Positions 1 to 9,051 are shown, counted from the stretch's first letter. The stretch is 39,882 nt of DNA from Saccharospirillum sp. MSK14-1 (GCF_003054965.1 NZ_MIES01000008.1:1-39882), one strand, 5' to 3'. Notes: generated from the letters alone by a model not told the origin. Made by a program: numbers and translations.

Positions 1-306
1 GCCGATCGTGGTACCGACGCCGGTTTCGGTGCTGAACGTTCGCACGATGTGGCCAGCACTGTCGTCAAACCAATACTCGCCGCTGGCATCTAAAATCACG
101 GAACCCGGGACGACGGGTTCATTTTCCGTTAGGTTGAATTTCCATTTGTACGATGTGCGCGTGATTGTTTCAGTCTCGGCGACTGGCGTTTCGGAATCAT
201 AAACATATCTGACGACGATATCCTGTGCGGCGATTTCTTCGGTCGTCGTAGTCGTTAGCACGATGGTTTGATTCTCGGTGTTGTAGCTGTTGTTCATTGT
301 CGACAT
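1..306 (-). CDS. Tail protein, N-terminal 102 codons (continues at 39882)
   Basis: This reading frame starts at an ATG (306..304) preceded by a GGGAAG ribosome site and is still open at base 1. Joined to base 39882 it continues in the same frame without a stop to 38656, giving a 510-residue protein. The last residues here (GTTIG) and the first across the edge (TIDYTNGKIEIS) together complete a beta-domain motif, G-x-I-x-Y-x-x-G-x-[VI], that occurs three times in the neighbouring 660-residue tail protein. The join therefore looks genuine. It lies 3 bases downstream of that neighbour in the leftward tail operon. The role is inferred from position: a tail-tip structural protein. No enzyme motif is visible. 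Confidence 0.8.
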   Translation of the reverse strand, partial: MSTMNNSYNTENQTIVLTTTTTEEIAAQDIVVRYVYDSETPVAETETITRTSYKWKFNLTENEPVVPGSVILDASGEYWFDDSAGHIVRTFSTETGVGTTIG

Positions 307-308
307 GT

Positions 309-2291
309 TTAGACTTCCCACCGTTCTTTGGTTTTTTTCTTATCGCTTAAAATGGCGGTACCGGTAATTGATGCCGCCCCGGTTGCATAGTTAATGGTTC
401 CCACGGCTTCCATGGTGGTTAGGTCAAAACATAGGTTGCCGTCGCCGTCATCGAAAAACTGCAAAGAGGTTTCCTTGTATTCGACGAGATCGGACTCAAA
501 CAGGCGCTTTGCTTTCCGCTTGAATCGGGTCTTTAGCGTGAAGTTGACCGTGCCGGGCTTGATGCCTGCGGGTAGTGCAAAGGTGACGTTAGCGCGGTTG
601 GTATTGGCTGCGATCGCTATAGTCGATGATTGTTTTTGCGCTGGCGGGTTGTAGGTGTAGGTAATATTCCAGTCGGTGCCGCTGTCCGGGTTTGCGTTGT
701 CTATTCTGACCTGTCCCATTTCATACGCTACGCCCCCGGCGGAATCGCCTATCAATGCCCCGGCGCCATTATCGGTCGCGGTTTTTGTCACGCTGCCTTG
801 TGTCCAGGTAACGGCTATTGTTCCCGGCGTAATGTCCTTTTGTTTTAGGTTGAGAACGGTCGGCGTGTTACCGACGAATGACTCGGCTTCCCCGGCGTCG
901 AAGTCGTCGACGTCTGTCCAGCGATAAAAAACCACGCTGTTTGCGTCGGGCTGTGCGTTTAGGGTGACGGCGACGGAACCGGTTTCGTAATTGATCTGGC
1001 CCGATCCGGTACCGAGTAAATTGCCGGTGCCGTCATCGTGAATCGTGTACCACTTGTTTAAATACTGGTAACTCAATTGGAACGATCGCCGGGCCGGTTT
1101 TGCTTCTAACTGCAATACGTAGGTGAAATTCCGGTTATTGTCGCTGATATGAATCGACCCGGTGTGTGGTATGTACGTTCGCACGGCTGCCGGCGTGTAG
1201 GTGATTGTTTGATTGCTTGATTTGTAGCTGTTTTCTAATAGCTGAATGACGCCGTTAACGTAGTCGATCTGTACCTGCTCGAAGGCGATCACTGAGGCGT
1301 CGGCGCGTTCTAGTCGCTCGTTTTTGTCTTTAAATTCGTGACCGCTACTCGTTAGCGTAATTGATCCGGGCAAGATGCCAGTCGGAAAATACAAAACATT
1401 ATTTGTCGTATTGAATTTGAGTGATATTGGTGTGCCGGTTGGGATAAATGTATCGATTAAACCGGCTGGCTTTTGATCAATAAGCGCGGTTTCGCTCGAT
1501 GCTGTCGGAATGATGGGCGAAAACGTTTCTTTGACGTTAATGCTGGTCGCTCCGGCGGCGATCGCTTCGGTTAACTGTGAAGTGCCGTAATACTTCGACG
1601 ATACGCTCGGGTTGGTGTCGTGAACAAAAGTTAGCTGCGTTTTCCAAGGATGCGGGTCAATGTTCGGGTAGTCGCGTTCTAATTCGGTCGACAATTCGAT
1701 GATCCATTGACGAACCGGAAACGTTTTAACGCCGATGTTTTGCCCGATGGTTTGGGTATAGGTAAAAACTTCGTTTGTTTCGGTGACGTCGGTCACTTTC
1801 ACAAACTGGCGTGTTGTTATGTCTTCGCCGATTTGCAGCATGTAGGTTTCACCACTGGCGGGGGCGCTAACGGATCCATTACCGGAAAAGCAGATAATCG
1901 ATTGCTGCCCTTTGTTCTGGTTACCACGCAACTTGATACCGGTTCGCGCTCCGGCCATGGTGAATGCTTCGACTCGCTGGCGGCTGTTCTTTCGTTCGTC
2001 GTAAAAATCCTCTGTTGTGAATAACAGACCGCTAACGTTTGGGTCTTTGGGCTGTGCCGAAATGATGGCGTGAGCGTCGAGGTATAAATCGGCGGTGGCG
2101 GTGTCGATTTTTAAAAACGCCTTTCTCATGGATACGTTGCCATAGGTTCGGTTTATGCGGCTGGCGTCTTCGAATAGGTTGTTGATTTCACCGTCGATAA
2201 CAGGAAGGCCGGTCATTGAACCGCCGCCGTCGTCGTTGTCGGTTAGTCTCTCGGGCTGCATCAATTTAACGTCGGTTTTAGTTATTGCCAT
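309..2291 (-). CDS. Tail-tip structural protein with repeated beta domains (660 aa)
   Basis: Long beta-rich protein encoded after the tape measure and a 126-residue tail protein, so probably a distal tail or baseplate component. Residues about 410-445, 497-530 and 605-642 share a pattern: D-x-G-x-G-x-L, then G-x-[IV]-x-Y-x-x-G-x-[VI], centred on QINYETG (432-438), GVAYEMG (520-526) and TINYATG (632-638). A further QIDYVNG lies at 341-346. This looks like tandem related beta-sandwich domains, with one more copy in the next gene. The start ATG has an AGGAA site a few bases upstream. No signal peptide, membrane segment or catalytic motif is seen. The exact family is not recognised; the tail assignment rests on gene order. 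Confidence 0.7.
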   Translation of the reverse strand: MAITKTDVKLMQPERLTDNDDGGGSMTGLPVIDGEINNLFEDASRINRTYGNVSMRKAFLKIDTATADLYLDAHAIISAQPKDPNVSGLLFTTEDFYDERKNSRQRVEAFTMAGARTGIKLRGNQNKGQQSIICFSGNGSVSAPASGETYMLQIGEDITTRQFVKVTDVTETNEVFTYTQTIGQNIGVKTFPVRQWIIELSTELERDYPNIDPHPWKTQLTFVHDTNPSVSSKYYGTSQLTEAIAAGATSINVKETFSPIIPTASSETALIDQKPAGLIDTFIPTGTPISLKFNTTNNVLYFPTGILPGSITLTSSGHEFKDKNERLERADASVIAFEQVQIDYVNGVIQLLENSYKSSNQTITYTPAAVRTYIPHTGSIHISDNNRNFTYVLQLEAKPARRSFQLSYQYLNKWYTIHDDGTGNLLGTGSGQINYETGSVAVTLNAQPDANSVVFYRWTDVDDFDAGEAESFVGNTPTVLNLKQKDITPGTIAVTWTQGSVTKTATDNGAGALIGDSAGGVAYEMGQVRIDNANPDSGTDWNITYTYNPPAQKQSSTIAIAANTNRANVTFALPAGIKPGTVNFTLKTRFKRKAKRLFESDLVEYKETSLQFFDDGDGNLCFDLTTMEAVGTINYATGAASITGTAILSDKKKTKERWEV

Positions 2292-2299
2292 GGGGGTTC

Positions 2300-2680
2300 C
2301 TACGGTTGAGCCGGCTCAATGGTTAGCAGACGAATAGTGGTTTCATATTGCCAATCGCTCGGAGCGTTGGTTGATGGGAATACGGGCCGGGCTTCAACGC
2401 CTGCGCCTTGGGATCGATTAAAAATGACGGCGTGAGTCGTGCCGTCGTCGAGAGTTAAGGCCATTTCTAGCGCCGGCTGTGCTTCTTTCAGCTTTAGGGC
2501 TTCTATGGCTGATTTCGGTAGCCAGGAATTAGTAAGGGTTATGGGTTGCCCGTATTGCTTCGCCCCTTCCTGCACGATTAGACCGCCGGTTAAGCTGCGC
2601 TCGCTTTCCTGCTGAACGGATGACCAAAGGTATTGGTCTGTCCATAAAAGGTTTGTAATGTCAATGTCGTCTAGTGTCAT
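2300..2680 (-). CDS. Small tail protein downstream of tape measure (126 aa)
   Basis: The ATG overlaps the stop of the tape-measure gene (ATGA), and the next tail gene follows 8 bases after its stop, so it is translationally coupled within the tail operon. The protein is short and mixed alpha/beta, with a Trp-rich start (LLWTDQYLWSSVQQ) and no membrane segment or catalytic motif. Position directly after the tape measure is where siphophages encode the distal tail or tail-tip adaptor protein. The sequence is not recognised, so this role is only an inference from synteny. Confidence 0.65.
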   Translation of the reverse strand: MTLDDIDITNLLWTDQYLWSSVQQESERSLTGGLIVQEGAKQYGQPITLTNSWLPKSAIEALKLKEAQPALEMALTLDDGTTHAVIFNRSQGAGVEARPVFPSTNAPSDWQYETTIRLLTIEPAQP

Positions 2681-5600
2681 TCCGTCGTACTCAGTTGGGC
2701 TTCAGCTAAATAATCGAGCAGTGCTTCCACATCGCCCGGGTCACCGGTCAAACTCGCGGTTTGTCCATTGGGTAGGCGTAAATCCACTCGTTGACCTGGC
2801 GTTTCTTTTTGAGCCGGTTGCGGTGTTGAACTTGATGACTTTGCAGCATTGGTTTCTTCGATTTGTTTCTGGCGAGCAGCATCATCGTCTTTGCGCTGTT
2901 GTTCTTTTTCACGCTGTATCTGTTCAAGTACACGTAATGCTTCGGTGTAACTGGCGGCAGCTTCTGCATTGCCAGCGGCACGTGCCTGATCGATAGCCGC
3001 TTGCAGTTCGGCTTTCTTTTCCTGGTACTGGCGTTCTTCGATAGCGGCAGTGTTACCCTGAAGGCGGTCGAGTTCGTTCTGCAGATTACTGAGAGTATTG
3101 GCGGCGCTGTCATTCAGGCTTTCCATTTCCCGACGCGCATTGGCAATGCTTTGTTCCAGGTTTCTCAGGTCGGTATTGTCGAGAAGGTTGAATCGATTGG
3201 TTGCGGTTTCGGCGGCTCGAATGAGTTCGTTGCCGGTCAAGTCACCTGAGTTGATGGCGTCTTCGAGTTCGAGGTAGGCGAGTTTCTGCTGATTAAACGC
3301 AAGGACCGCTTCATTCTTGGCAATGCCGATTTGACTGACAAATTGGTTGAGACCCGTCGTATCCATACCTCGGGTCAGCATGTCCGTCTGGCCATTGATG
3401 ATGGCTTGCTGAGCTTGTTGAATACCTTCCTTCAACTGATCAACATCGTTCAAAACCGGTTGAATCTCTAAGCCCATTTTGCCGGCAAAAATGTTCGCAG
3501 TTTGTTGGCTGAGTTGAGCGAGTTCTTCAGCCGTTGAACTTAAATACTCGCCGACCATACGTGCCAGTTCAGCAGCTTTGTTAGCGCTGGTTTCGAGGGC
3601 TTCCGATGTAGCGTCTGCCTGTATCTCTGTTTCTTTTAAACCGTCCGTCGCCGTGTTCGCTGCAGCATTAATTCGTTGTCCCGCTTCTTCACCTGAATCA
3701 GCGGTCTCACTCAATGCTTCCTTAACTTTTTCACCGGCTACCAGCCCTTCATCACCGGCACTTTTTAATTCTTCGTTCAGCTGCTTGATGGCCTCTGTGT
3801 CGTCGGTGCTGTTGAGGGCAGACTGATAGGCTTCGAGGATTTTCTCTGATGCAATGTCGGCTTCGGTACCGGTTTGTCGAATGACTTCAACCACTGCCTG
3901 AAAGTCTTTAACCGCTTGAGTGCCAGCCGCATCAATACCGGTTTCGAGTTCTTCGAAGCTCAGACCAAGTCGACCCAGCTCATCTTCTAGGCCCACTTTG
4001 ATAATTGTACTTAGTGCCCTGGCTTTATCTTCAGCATTGCTGAACGTGGCATTGATGACGGTTTCCAATTCACGCAGTCGATTTATATCGAGATCACCAG
4101 TGATGTCTCCGAGCGCCTGCTTTAGATCATCGGACAATTCGGTTCCGGTCTGTTCGATATCCTTAAGTAGGGCGTTAAAGGTTCGCAAATCATCCATATT
4201 GGATAGGTTTAAACTGCTACCGACGGTCTTTAATGCATCGGCTGTACTCAATCCGCTGTCACGCAATTCGTGAAAATGATCAACGGCCTGTTGAGCTTCA
4301 ACGCTGATTCCGTTACGCATAGCCTTGGCGACATACTCATTTGCATCTGTCAGTTCCTTCAGTGCCGATTTATGCCCGTTATAGAGTTCTATGGCGCGTT
4401 TAGTTTCTGTGCTGAGTTCGTCGCCAAGCTCTTTCTGAACATCAGCTTGTTTAACTTTGAGCGCCAGGTACTGCTGAATAGAGGTGAGTTTTTGTTCATA
4501 GGACGCTCGTTCTTCTGCACTCAGTTTTTTTAACTGTTCGGATGACAGATATTCCATGTCGCGGACAGTACCGAGGGCTTCAGCTTCCTGTCGATACGCT
4601 GCCGCTAGGTTGTAGCTAACATTGAGATATTCCGCTTTTGACTGGGCAAGTCGTTGTTCGGCAGCTTCTAGACCGACAATCTTTTCGGTTATCGCTTCAA
4701 TGCCGTTGTAAGCTATTTTAAATCCGATTAAGGATAGGGTAATCGGAATCACGGAAGGGAGCCCACGCAATACCGTCCCCAGCTTTCTAATTTTTTGACC
4801 GCTGAGCTCTGCGTCCATTTGGGTTTGACGGAACCGTAGGCCGAGTTCACCTAGTTTGCCGGACATAGCTCCAATTCCACCCAACACTTTGCTGCTGACA
4901 AAAAGGCTTCCTAACAGCGCTAATTGATTTTTGAACTGAATCAGCAGTGATCCGGCAGTCTTAACGGATTCCCCAAAGGCAACCATTGTATTGCTAATCT
5001 GCTGTGCCCATTTACTGAGTGTACCGTCCCGTTTGAGTTCTTGAATTCGAGACAACAATCCGGATAAGGAATCTTTTACCGAATCGAGAATACCGGCTTC
5101 AGCAATTTCATTTAGGAATGAAGTCCACTCGTCTTTGAGGTTGCTGACGTAGCCGGACATGGTGCTCATGTTGGCGGCCGCGGCGCCCGAATTAGCATCC
5201 CCCATGGTTTGTAAAACCCGAGAAATGACATCCTGAGTCAGTTTACCTTCACTGGCCATTTTGGATATTTCAGCGGTCGACTTGCCCAACGTCTTGGCCA
5301 ATAGTGATTGGATCGGAACAGTCTTTTCGATCAGCTGATTCATTTCTTCAGCTTGCAGTTTGCCTTTCGAAAACGCCTGACCGAATGCGAGGACAATACC
5401 CTGCAGGTTTTCATAGCTACCGCCGACAGCTTCGTTCTGGTCGACGATCGCCTGCAGTGAGCCATCCATTGGATCAAGCCCGAATGCTTTGAGCTTTGCG
5501 AATTGCTCGGTCACCTGTTCGAGTTGTAATGGTGTGTTAGAAGTGAATTCTTTAATCCAGTCCAGCGCGTCTGACGCTTTTTCGCTGCTGCCAGTTAAGG

Positions 5601-6174
5601 CGGTCAACTGTTTGTCGAGTTTTTCGAACTGGTCGCCAGTTCGCAAGACACTGGTCGCAATATTGCCGAGTTGACGAAGTCCGACAAAGGCGGCAACCAA
5701 TCCTCCAACCCGTTTCGTTAAGCGCGTCAGGCTGGATTCAGTTTTAGCTGCAGAGATTTCTGTCTGGTTGCGGAGTGAAGAGATCTGTCGTTCTGTTTCC
5801 GCATAGGCCCGTGATAGTTCGGAGGCTGATAACTTCCCGGATTTCTTTAATGTTGCAAAGTGTTTTCGAACGGCTGTAATTTGGCGTTCAATTTCCTTAT
5901 CGGGAATGAATTTTAACTTGTCACGCGCTCCAGCCTCTGCCTTTAATTTGTTGTAGCTTCGAACCAGGTCGCCCATCTCCTGATCGACATCGTCCAATGC
6001 AGTGACACTTTGTTCCGCCTGTCGGGCAAGCTCTTTAAACGCCTTAATATCCGGTGAGTTTTCGCCCATGTCCTTAAGCGTTTTATTAAACAGGGTATGG
6101 AACTGACGTATGTTTTTTGCACCCGCGGTGGCATCTAAACCGAGCTTTAATGAATAAAGACGTTCATCAGACAT
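2677..6174 (-). CDS. Tail tape-measure protein (1165 aa)
   Basis: Largest gene of the window. It should set tail length and be carried inside the tail tube. Residues about 180-350 match the conserved tape-measure N-terminal domain: LRTGDQFEKLDKQLTALTG, the FTSNTPLQLEQV stretch, and KTLGKSTAEISKMASEGKLT. Long coiled-coil segments surround it (residues 30-150 and most of 560-1130), with a hydrophobic stretch near 455-480 typical of tape measures that enter the host envelope. By the usual 0.15 nm per residue the tail would be about 175 nm, an inference. It follows the tail-tube gene after only 54 bases, so no tail-assembly chaperone or frameshift gene pair fits between them. Confidence 0.93.
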   Translation of the reverse strand: MSDERLYSLKLGLDATAGAKNIRQFHTLFNKTLKDMGENSPDIKAFKELARQAEQSVTALDDVDQEMGDLVRSYNKLKAEAGARDKLKFIPDKEIERQITAVRKHFATLKKSGKLSASELSRAYAETERQISSLRNQTEISAAKTESSLTRLTKRVGGLVAAFVGLRQLGNIATSVLRTGDQFEKLDKQLTALTGSSEKASDALDWIKEFTSNTPLQLEQVTEQFAKLKAFGLDPMDGSLQAIVDQNEAVGGSYENLQGIVLAFGQAFSKGKLQAEEMNQLIEKTVPIQSLLAKTLGKSTAEISKMASEGKLTQDVISRVLQTMGDANSGAAAANMSTMSGYVSNLKDEWTSFLNEIAEAGILDSVKDSLSGLLSRIQELKRDGTLSKWAQQISNTMVAFGESVKTAGSLLIQFKNQLALLGSLFVSSKVLGGIGAMSGKLGELGLRFRQTQMDAELSGQKIRKLGTVLRGLPSVIPITLSLIGFKIAYNGIEAITEKIVGLEAAEQRLAQSKAEYLNVSYNLAAAYRQEAEALGTVRDMEYLSSEQLKKLSAEERASYEQKLTSIQQYLALKVKQADVQKELGDELSTETKRAIELYNGHKSALKELTDANEYVAKAMRNGISVEAQQAVDHFHELRDSGLSTADALKTVGSSLNLSNMDDLRTFNALLKDIEQTGTELSDDLKQALGDITGDLDINRLRELETVINATFSNAEDKARALSTIIKVGLEDELGRLGLSFEELETGIDAAGTQAVKDFQAVVEVIRQTGTEADIASEKILEAYQSALNSTDDTEAIKQLNEELKSAGDEGLVAGEKVKEALSETADSGEEAGQRINAAANTATDGLKETEIQADATSEALETSANKAAELARMVGEYLSSTAEELAQLSQQTANIFAGKMGLEIQPVLNDVDQLKEGIQQAQQAIINGQTDMLTRGMDTTGLNQFVSQIGIAKNEAVLAFNQQKLAYLELEDAINSGDLTGNELIRAAETATNRFNLLDNTDLRNLEQSIANARREMESLNDSAANTLSNLQNELDRLQGNTAAIEERQYQEKKAELQAAIDQARAAGNAEAAASYTEALRVLEQIQREKEQQRKDDDAARQKQIEETNAAKSSSSTPQPAQKETPGQRVDLRLPNGQTASLTGDPGDVEALLDYLAEAQLSTTE

Positions 6175-6207
6175 AGTGAGTTTTCTTCAGATAAAAGGGA
6201 AAAGAGT

Positions 6208-6221
6208 GGGGCGAAAGCCCC
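6208..6221 (-). terminator. Hairpin between tail tube and tape-measure genes
   Basis: Perfect 5-bp G+C stem with a 4-base loop (GGGGC-gaaa-GCCCC on the plus strand), followed on the minus strand by a pyrimidine-rich run. It lies in the 54-base gap between the tail-tube stop and the tape-measure start. It is probably a partial terminator that keeps tape-measure expression well below tail-tube expression. Confidence 0.55.
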
Positions 6222-6228
6222 GAGCCAA

Positions 6229-6969
6229 TTAGTTGGTGAAGGTCACCTTGGCGTATTTAGACTTACCAGCAGCTACGATCGATGTATCTGAGAGCAGATC
6301 GAATTCAAGCGGCAACTCGGCGAAGTCATCACCCAGCCAATCCATTCCTGAAGCCGGACTGAACTTAAGACGATGAATTACAATGTGGACGGCCTTGCCC
6401 GAGTTAGCTTCATTCAGGCCATCGAAATGCAATTCGTATTCTTTACCTGAATTGGTCAGCATTTCTACGACATCGGATCCAAGCGATGTGTAGGACAACT
6501 TCACTCCCTGATCATCGATACCGCCACCAGCGATTACAATGATGCCGCCGTTGCTCACTTCGTAGTCGGTGCCTACTGTTAATTCAGTGTCAGCTGAGTC
6601 TTTAACAGTAAGGGGTACTGATTTATCACAAGGAAATTCAAACGGAATGAATTCGCCACCGATACCCGCGCTGGTATGCAACTCATCGACAACGGACACA
6701 TTCGCAACTTTTGAAATGTCCGCTCGTAAAGCCAGGGCAAGGTTGCGTGAGTTGATGGTGTTTGTAGTCAGATTACCAGTGGCACCGGTAATACGGGCTA
6801 CAGAGTCCGCTACTCCACCACCGGGGTTTTGATGGTCGGGTAGGGTTTTCTTGTCTTCTTCAAACGCGAAATTTAATGCAGAGCAGTTACCTACCGGTAA
6901 TAGTGGATCTGCGGTACCACGTTCACGAAGGTAGATTCGGCCGCTGCCAAGGTATGAAACAATATCCAT
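6229..6969 (-). CDS. Major tail tube protein (246 aa)
   Basis: Located between the tail-terminator-like gene and the tape measure, the canonical place of the tail tube protein. The start ATG has a strong AGGAGA site 5 bases upstream, the best in this operon, fitting high expression. The protein is beta-rich, with SYLGSGRIYLRERG at the N-terminus, a loop region (GGGVADSVARITG, about residues 50-62) and a C-terminal strand-rich part ending KYAKVTFTN. It has no cysteine-rich, membrane or catalytic region. Assignment is by position, length and composition; homology to a named family was not established from sequence alone. Confidence 0.78.
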   Translation of the reverse strand: MDIVSYLGSGRIYLRERGTADPLLPVGNCSALNFAFEEDKKTLPDHQNPGGGVADSVARITGATGNLTTNTINSRNLALALRADISKVANVSVVDELHTSAGIGGEFIPFEFPCDKSVPLTVKDSADTELTVGTDYEVSNGGIIVIAGGGIDDQGVKLSYTSLGSDVVEMLTNSGKEYELHFDGLNEANSGKAVHIVIHRLKFSPASGMDWLGDDFAELPLEFDLLSDTSIVAAGKSKYAKVTFTN

Positions 6970-6982
6970 AAGATTCTCCTGA

Positions 6983-7384
6983 TTACTCTATGAAGGTGGC
7001 AGTCAGCTGGAATACAGCGCTGGACTGCGGTTGTTGCTCGATAAATAAATTGAAATTCACATCACTGGCACTGAGCCTTGCGTCTGCGAACCCCGGCTGT
7101 TGTTGGGCCAATCCGAGTGCGTTGAATGTTTCCCGAAGTAAAAGAGTTAAAGCGTCTTCAGCATCGATCTGGTCGATGATGATTTCGATTGACCAACTCC
7201 GGCTGTACTTAATTCTGGGAGTGCTGATCTGCTCAATACGTTCGTTTTTGGGCTCCATAATCAGCACCGGATACACTGGGTTGTTAATCCAATCCGACGG
7301 CTTACCGCTATATACACTAAGATTTGGAATTGACTTGAGAGTCGTGATTAATGACTGGCGAATTTGTATCGCGGGATTGTTCAT
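6983..7384 (-). CDS. Tail terminator / gpU-like protein (133 aa)
   Basis: Overlaps the upstream gpZ-like gene by 4 bases (ATGA) and precedes the tail tube gene. The order head closure, gpZ-like, gpU-like, tail tube is conserved in lambda- and HK97-type phages. The protein starts with an amphipathic helix (IRQSLITTLKSIP), has a central hydrophobic strand (YPVLIMEPKNERI) and ends with alternating strands (SAVFQLTATFIE), as in tail terminators that cap the tube and bind the head connector. Length is in the family range. Confidence 0.7.
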   Translation of the reverse strand: MNNPAIQIRQSLITTLKSIPNLSVYSGKPSDWINNPVYPVLIMEPKNERIEQISTPRIKYSRSWSIEIIIDQIDAEDALTLLLRETFNALGLAQQQPGFADARLSASDVNFNLFIEQQPQSSAVFQLTATFIE

Positions 7385-7950
7385 CGCTGATTCATTGCCT
7401 CGCTTAATGTATCTTCGAAATGTGCGGTCAGTTTTAAATAGATCTGATCTTCAAGGTCTGAGTGCGTCTCAACAAAATCATGAAACAACATCGCCGGGCT
7501 ATAACTCAGTGCCGGTTTAGCTGTAGTGAGCTGTTTGGATTTTGTACGTGTTCTAAGTCCATTGGCTGAGCTGCCTTCAGCTTTTTGGTTTACGAAACCA
7601 ATGGCTGTTTTAGTCTTCTGAAAGCCGGTAACGTTTATCCTGCCACGCGTTGCGTTGGACCCAACTTGCTCAATGGATACCTGAGTAAATGAATTGGCAT
7701 ACAGGCGTTGACCAGACGGTCGGACGAAGGCATAAGGTTTATTCTGTTTGGCTCTTACAATCTTTGTCATTGATCGTACAAGCGCTTTTTTCGGCCCGAG
7801 TTTGGCGACTTCGTTTACGAATAAAGTACGCAACCAGGTTGCAGTCTTGTTTGCAGCTCTCGGTGCTGATTCTCGTATTTCAGAATCAAAAGCGTTGAGG
7901 TATTTGCCCAGTCTATTGAGTTGACTGGTGTCGATCGTAAAGCCGCTCAT
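7381..7950 (-). CDS. Minor tail protein Z-like, head-tail connection (189 aa)
   Basis: Resembles the lambda gpZ group: an N-terminal helix with LNAFDSEIRESAPRAANKTA, a basic central region (KIVRAKQNKPYAFVRPSGQR), and a C-terminal helix (DLEDQIYLKLTAHFEDTL). gpZ-type proteins act in joining tails to heads. I start it at the ATG at 7950 because that ATG overlaps the stop of the upstream gene as ATGA. An in-frame start 18 bases earlier lies inside that gene and is less likely. The downstream gene also begins by an ATGA overlap, so the connector genes are tightly coupled. Confidence 0.7.
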   Translation of the reverse strand: MSGFTIDTSQLNRLGKYLNAFDSEIRESAPRAANKTATWLRTLFVNEVAKLGPKKALVRSMTKIVRAKQNKPYAFVRPSGQRLYANSFTQVSIEQVGSNATRGRINVTGFQKTKTAIGFVNQKAEGSSANGLRTRTKSKQLTTAKPALSYSPAMLFHDFVETHSDLEDQIYLKLTAHFEDTLSEAMNQR

Positions 7951-8480
7951 GACGCAACCAGTTGCCAACGCACACCGTCATCTATGCCAGGTGCAATCCC
8001 CTCGACTAGATATCGTTCACTGCCAATCTGTAGCTGATCTCCGGATTGCGGTTGTGCTCCAGAAAACTGACACTGAAGTACTTCTATTCGGTGGCGTGTT
8101 TCTGCAACTCGGCCAACTTCACCGATGTATTCAACATTACGTTCGACGAAAGCGATTATCGAAAATGGTGCACCAATTGATGGGGTGAATGTACTTGGTT
8201 GGCCTGAGTATTCGGAGCAGACAGATTCAAATGCGTGGCGGACTTTTTCGCTTGGCCCCGTCCAGCTGACACGGCAAAGACGGCCGTTGAATGAAACCCA
8301 AGAGTCAGGTTCAATCGGAGGTAGGTTGCGGTGGCGCAGTACCACCGGCTCCGACAACTCCAAGCCTTCCGGTAACGCTGATCTACCGGGTACAGACTGG
8401 ATAACTTCAACCCAGTGGCTCCGTTGTGTGTCTTCTTTACTGGTAACGGTAACCAGATGATTTAGACGACCAGCTCGCAT
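7947..8480 (-). CDS. Head closure protein with extra C-terminal domain (177 aa)
   Basis: The first ~85 residues look like a phage head-tail adaptor: MRAGRLNHLVTVT start, a Leu-Arg-His segment, and a FNGRLCRVSWTG strand pair. The second half (about 92-177) is a separate small beta domain (FSIIAFVERNVEYIGE ... GDQLQIGSERYLVEGI) resembling the lambda gpFII / tail-attachment type, which is normally a separate protein. Stand-alone adaptors are about 110 residues, so this appears to be a fusion of two consecutive neck proteins. It sits between the gp6-like connector (1-base overlap) and gpZ-like gene (ATGA overlap). Confidence 0.7.
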   Translation of the reverse strand: MRAGRLNHLVTVTSKEDTQRSHWVEVIQSVPGRSALPEGLELSEPVVLRHRNLPPIEPDSWVSFNGRLCRVSWTGPSEKVRHAFESVCSEYSGQPSTFTPSIGAPFSIIAFVERNVEYIGEVGRVAETRHRIEVLQCQFSGAQPQSGDQLQIGSERYLVEGIAPGIDDGVRWQLVAS

Positions 8481-8818
8481 CAGACTTCACCGTACCAGCG
8501 ATGAGGACCCCAAAGGTAGTCCAAAGTGCGGCTGAAAGAGGACACTATGGTACCCGTTACTTCGTATTCACGATTCGCATACAGACTTGCAGCAATCATT
8601 AAAATACCCGCTCGTATACCTTCGGTTGTGACCATGGCATTGACTGGCGCATCTGCGTCAGCATCCAGAGCAGTTTGATCCGAATAGAGTTTTCGATTGA
8701 GGTCAGCTTCTGCAGCATCAGTTGCCGCTTTCGCCAGTATCATCAAGAGATCATCTTCGACGATATGTTCTACCGGCAGGCGACACTGATGCTTTAGCTC
8801 GTCAAGAGTGATGAGCAT
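8480..8818 (-). CDS. gp6-like head-tail connector (112 aa)
   Basis: Alpha-helical protein with the pattern of HK97 gp6: N-terminal MLITLDELKHQCRLP, an acidic helix EDDLLMILAKAATDAAEADLNR, a short loop, a second helix (IRAGILMIAASLYANRE), and a C-terminal YLWGPHRW. The family forms the dodecameric adaptor ring under the portal. It shares its terminal bases with both neighbouring genes, which fits a coupled connector operon. Confidence 0.85.
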   Translation of the reverse strand: MLITLDELKHQCRLPVEHIVEDDLLMILAKAATDAAEADLNRKLYSDQTALDADADAPVNAMVTTEGIRAGILMIAASLYANREYEVTGTIVSSFSRTLDYLWGPHRWYGEV

Positions 8819-9051
8819 CAGTCGGTATCCTGCTCCGATTTCGAATCGGTATTCGGTTCAGAAACTTTTTTCCCGCCGGCAATGGCTTTTTCATTGTCAT
8901 CAACAATGCCTTGCTTCTTCAGTGACTGAGCAATGTCGGTTGGAAGAGCGTAGACAAACCCACATTTAAGTTTGTATGACGCGTTGTCGACGAGCGCCAG
9001 AACTGGAGTCGTTTCGGCGGTGTCTGTTTTTGGTTTGTTGTTTGCTGCCAT
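8818..9051 (-). CDS. Small head-region protein (77 aa)
   Basis: Short acidic protein with a central strand-rich core (LVDNASYKLKCGFVYALPTDIAQSL) flanked by low-complexity, charged tails. Similar small proteins of unknown function are often encoded between capsid and connector genes in HK97-type phages. It starts the connector operon just downstream of a strong hairpin and the AT-rich insert, so it may have its own transcript. No specific function is assigned. Confidence 0.6.
   Translation of the reverse strand: MAANNKPKTDTAETTPVLALVDNASYKLKCGFVYALPTDIAQSLKKQGIVDDNEKAIAGGKKVSEPNTDSKSEQDTD

Noticed and set aside
6990-7520. 176-codon plus-strand frame opposite the gpU/gpZ-like genes
   Set aside because: Antisense to two coupled, syntenic connector genes and without a ribosome site or recognisable domain.
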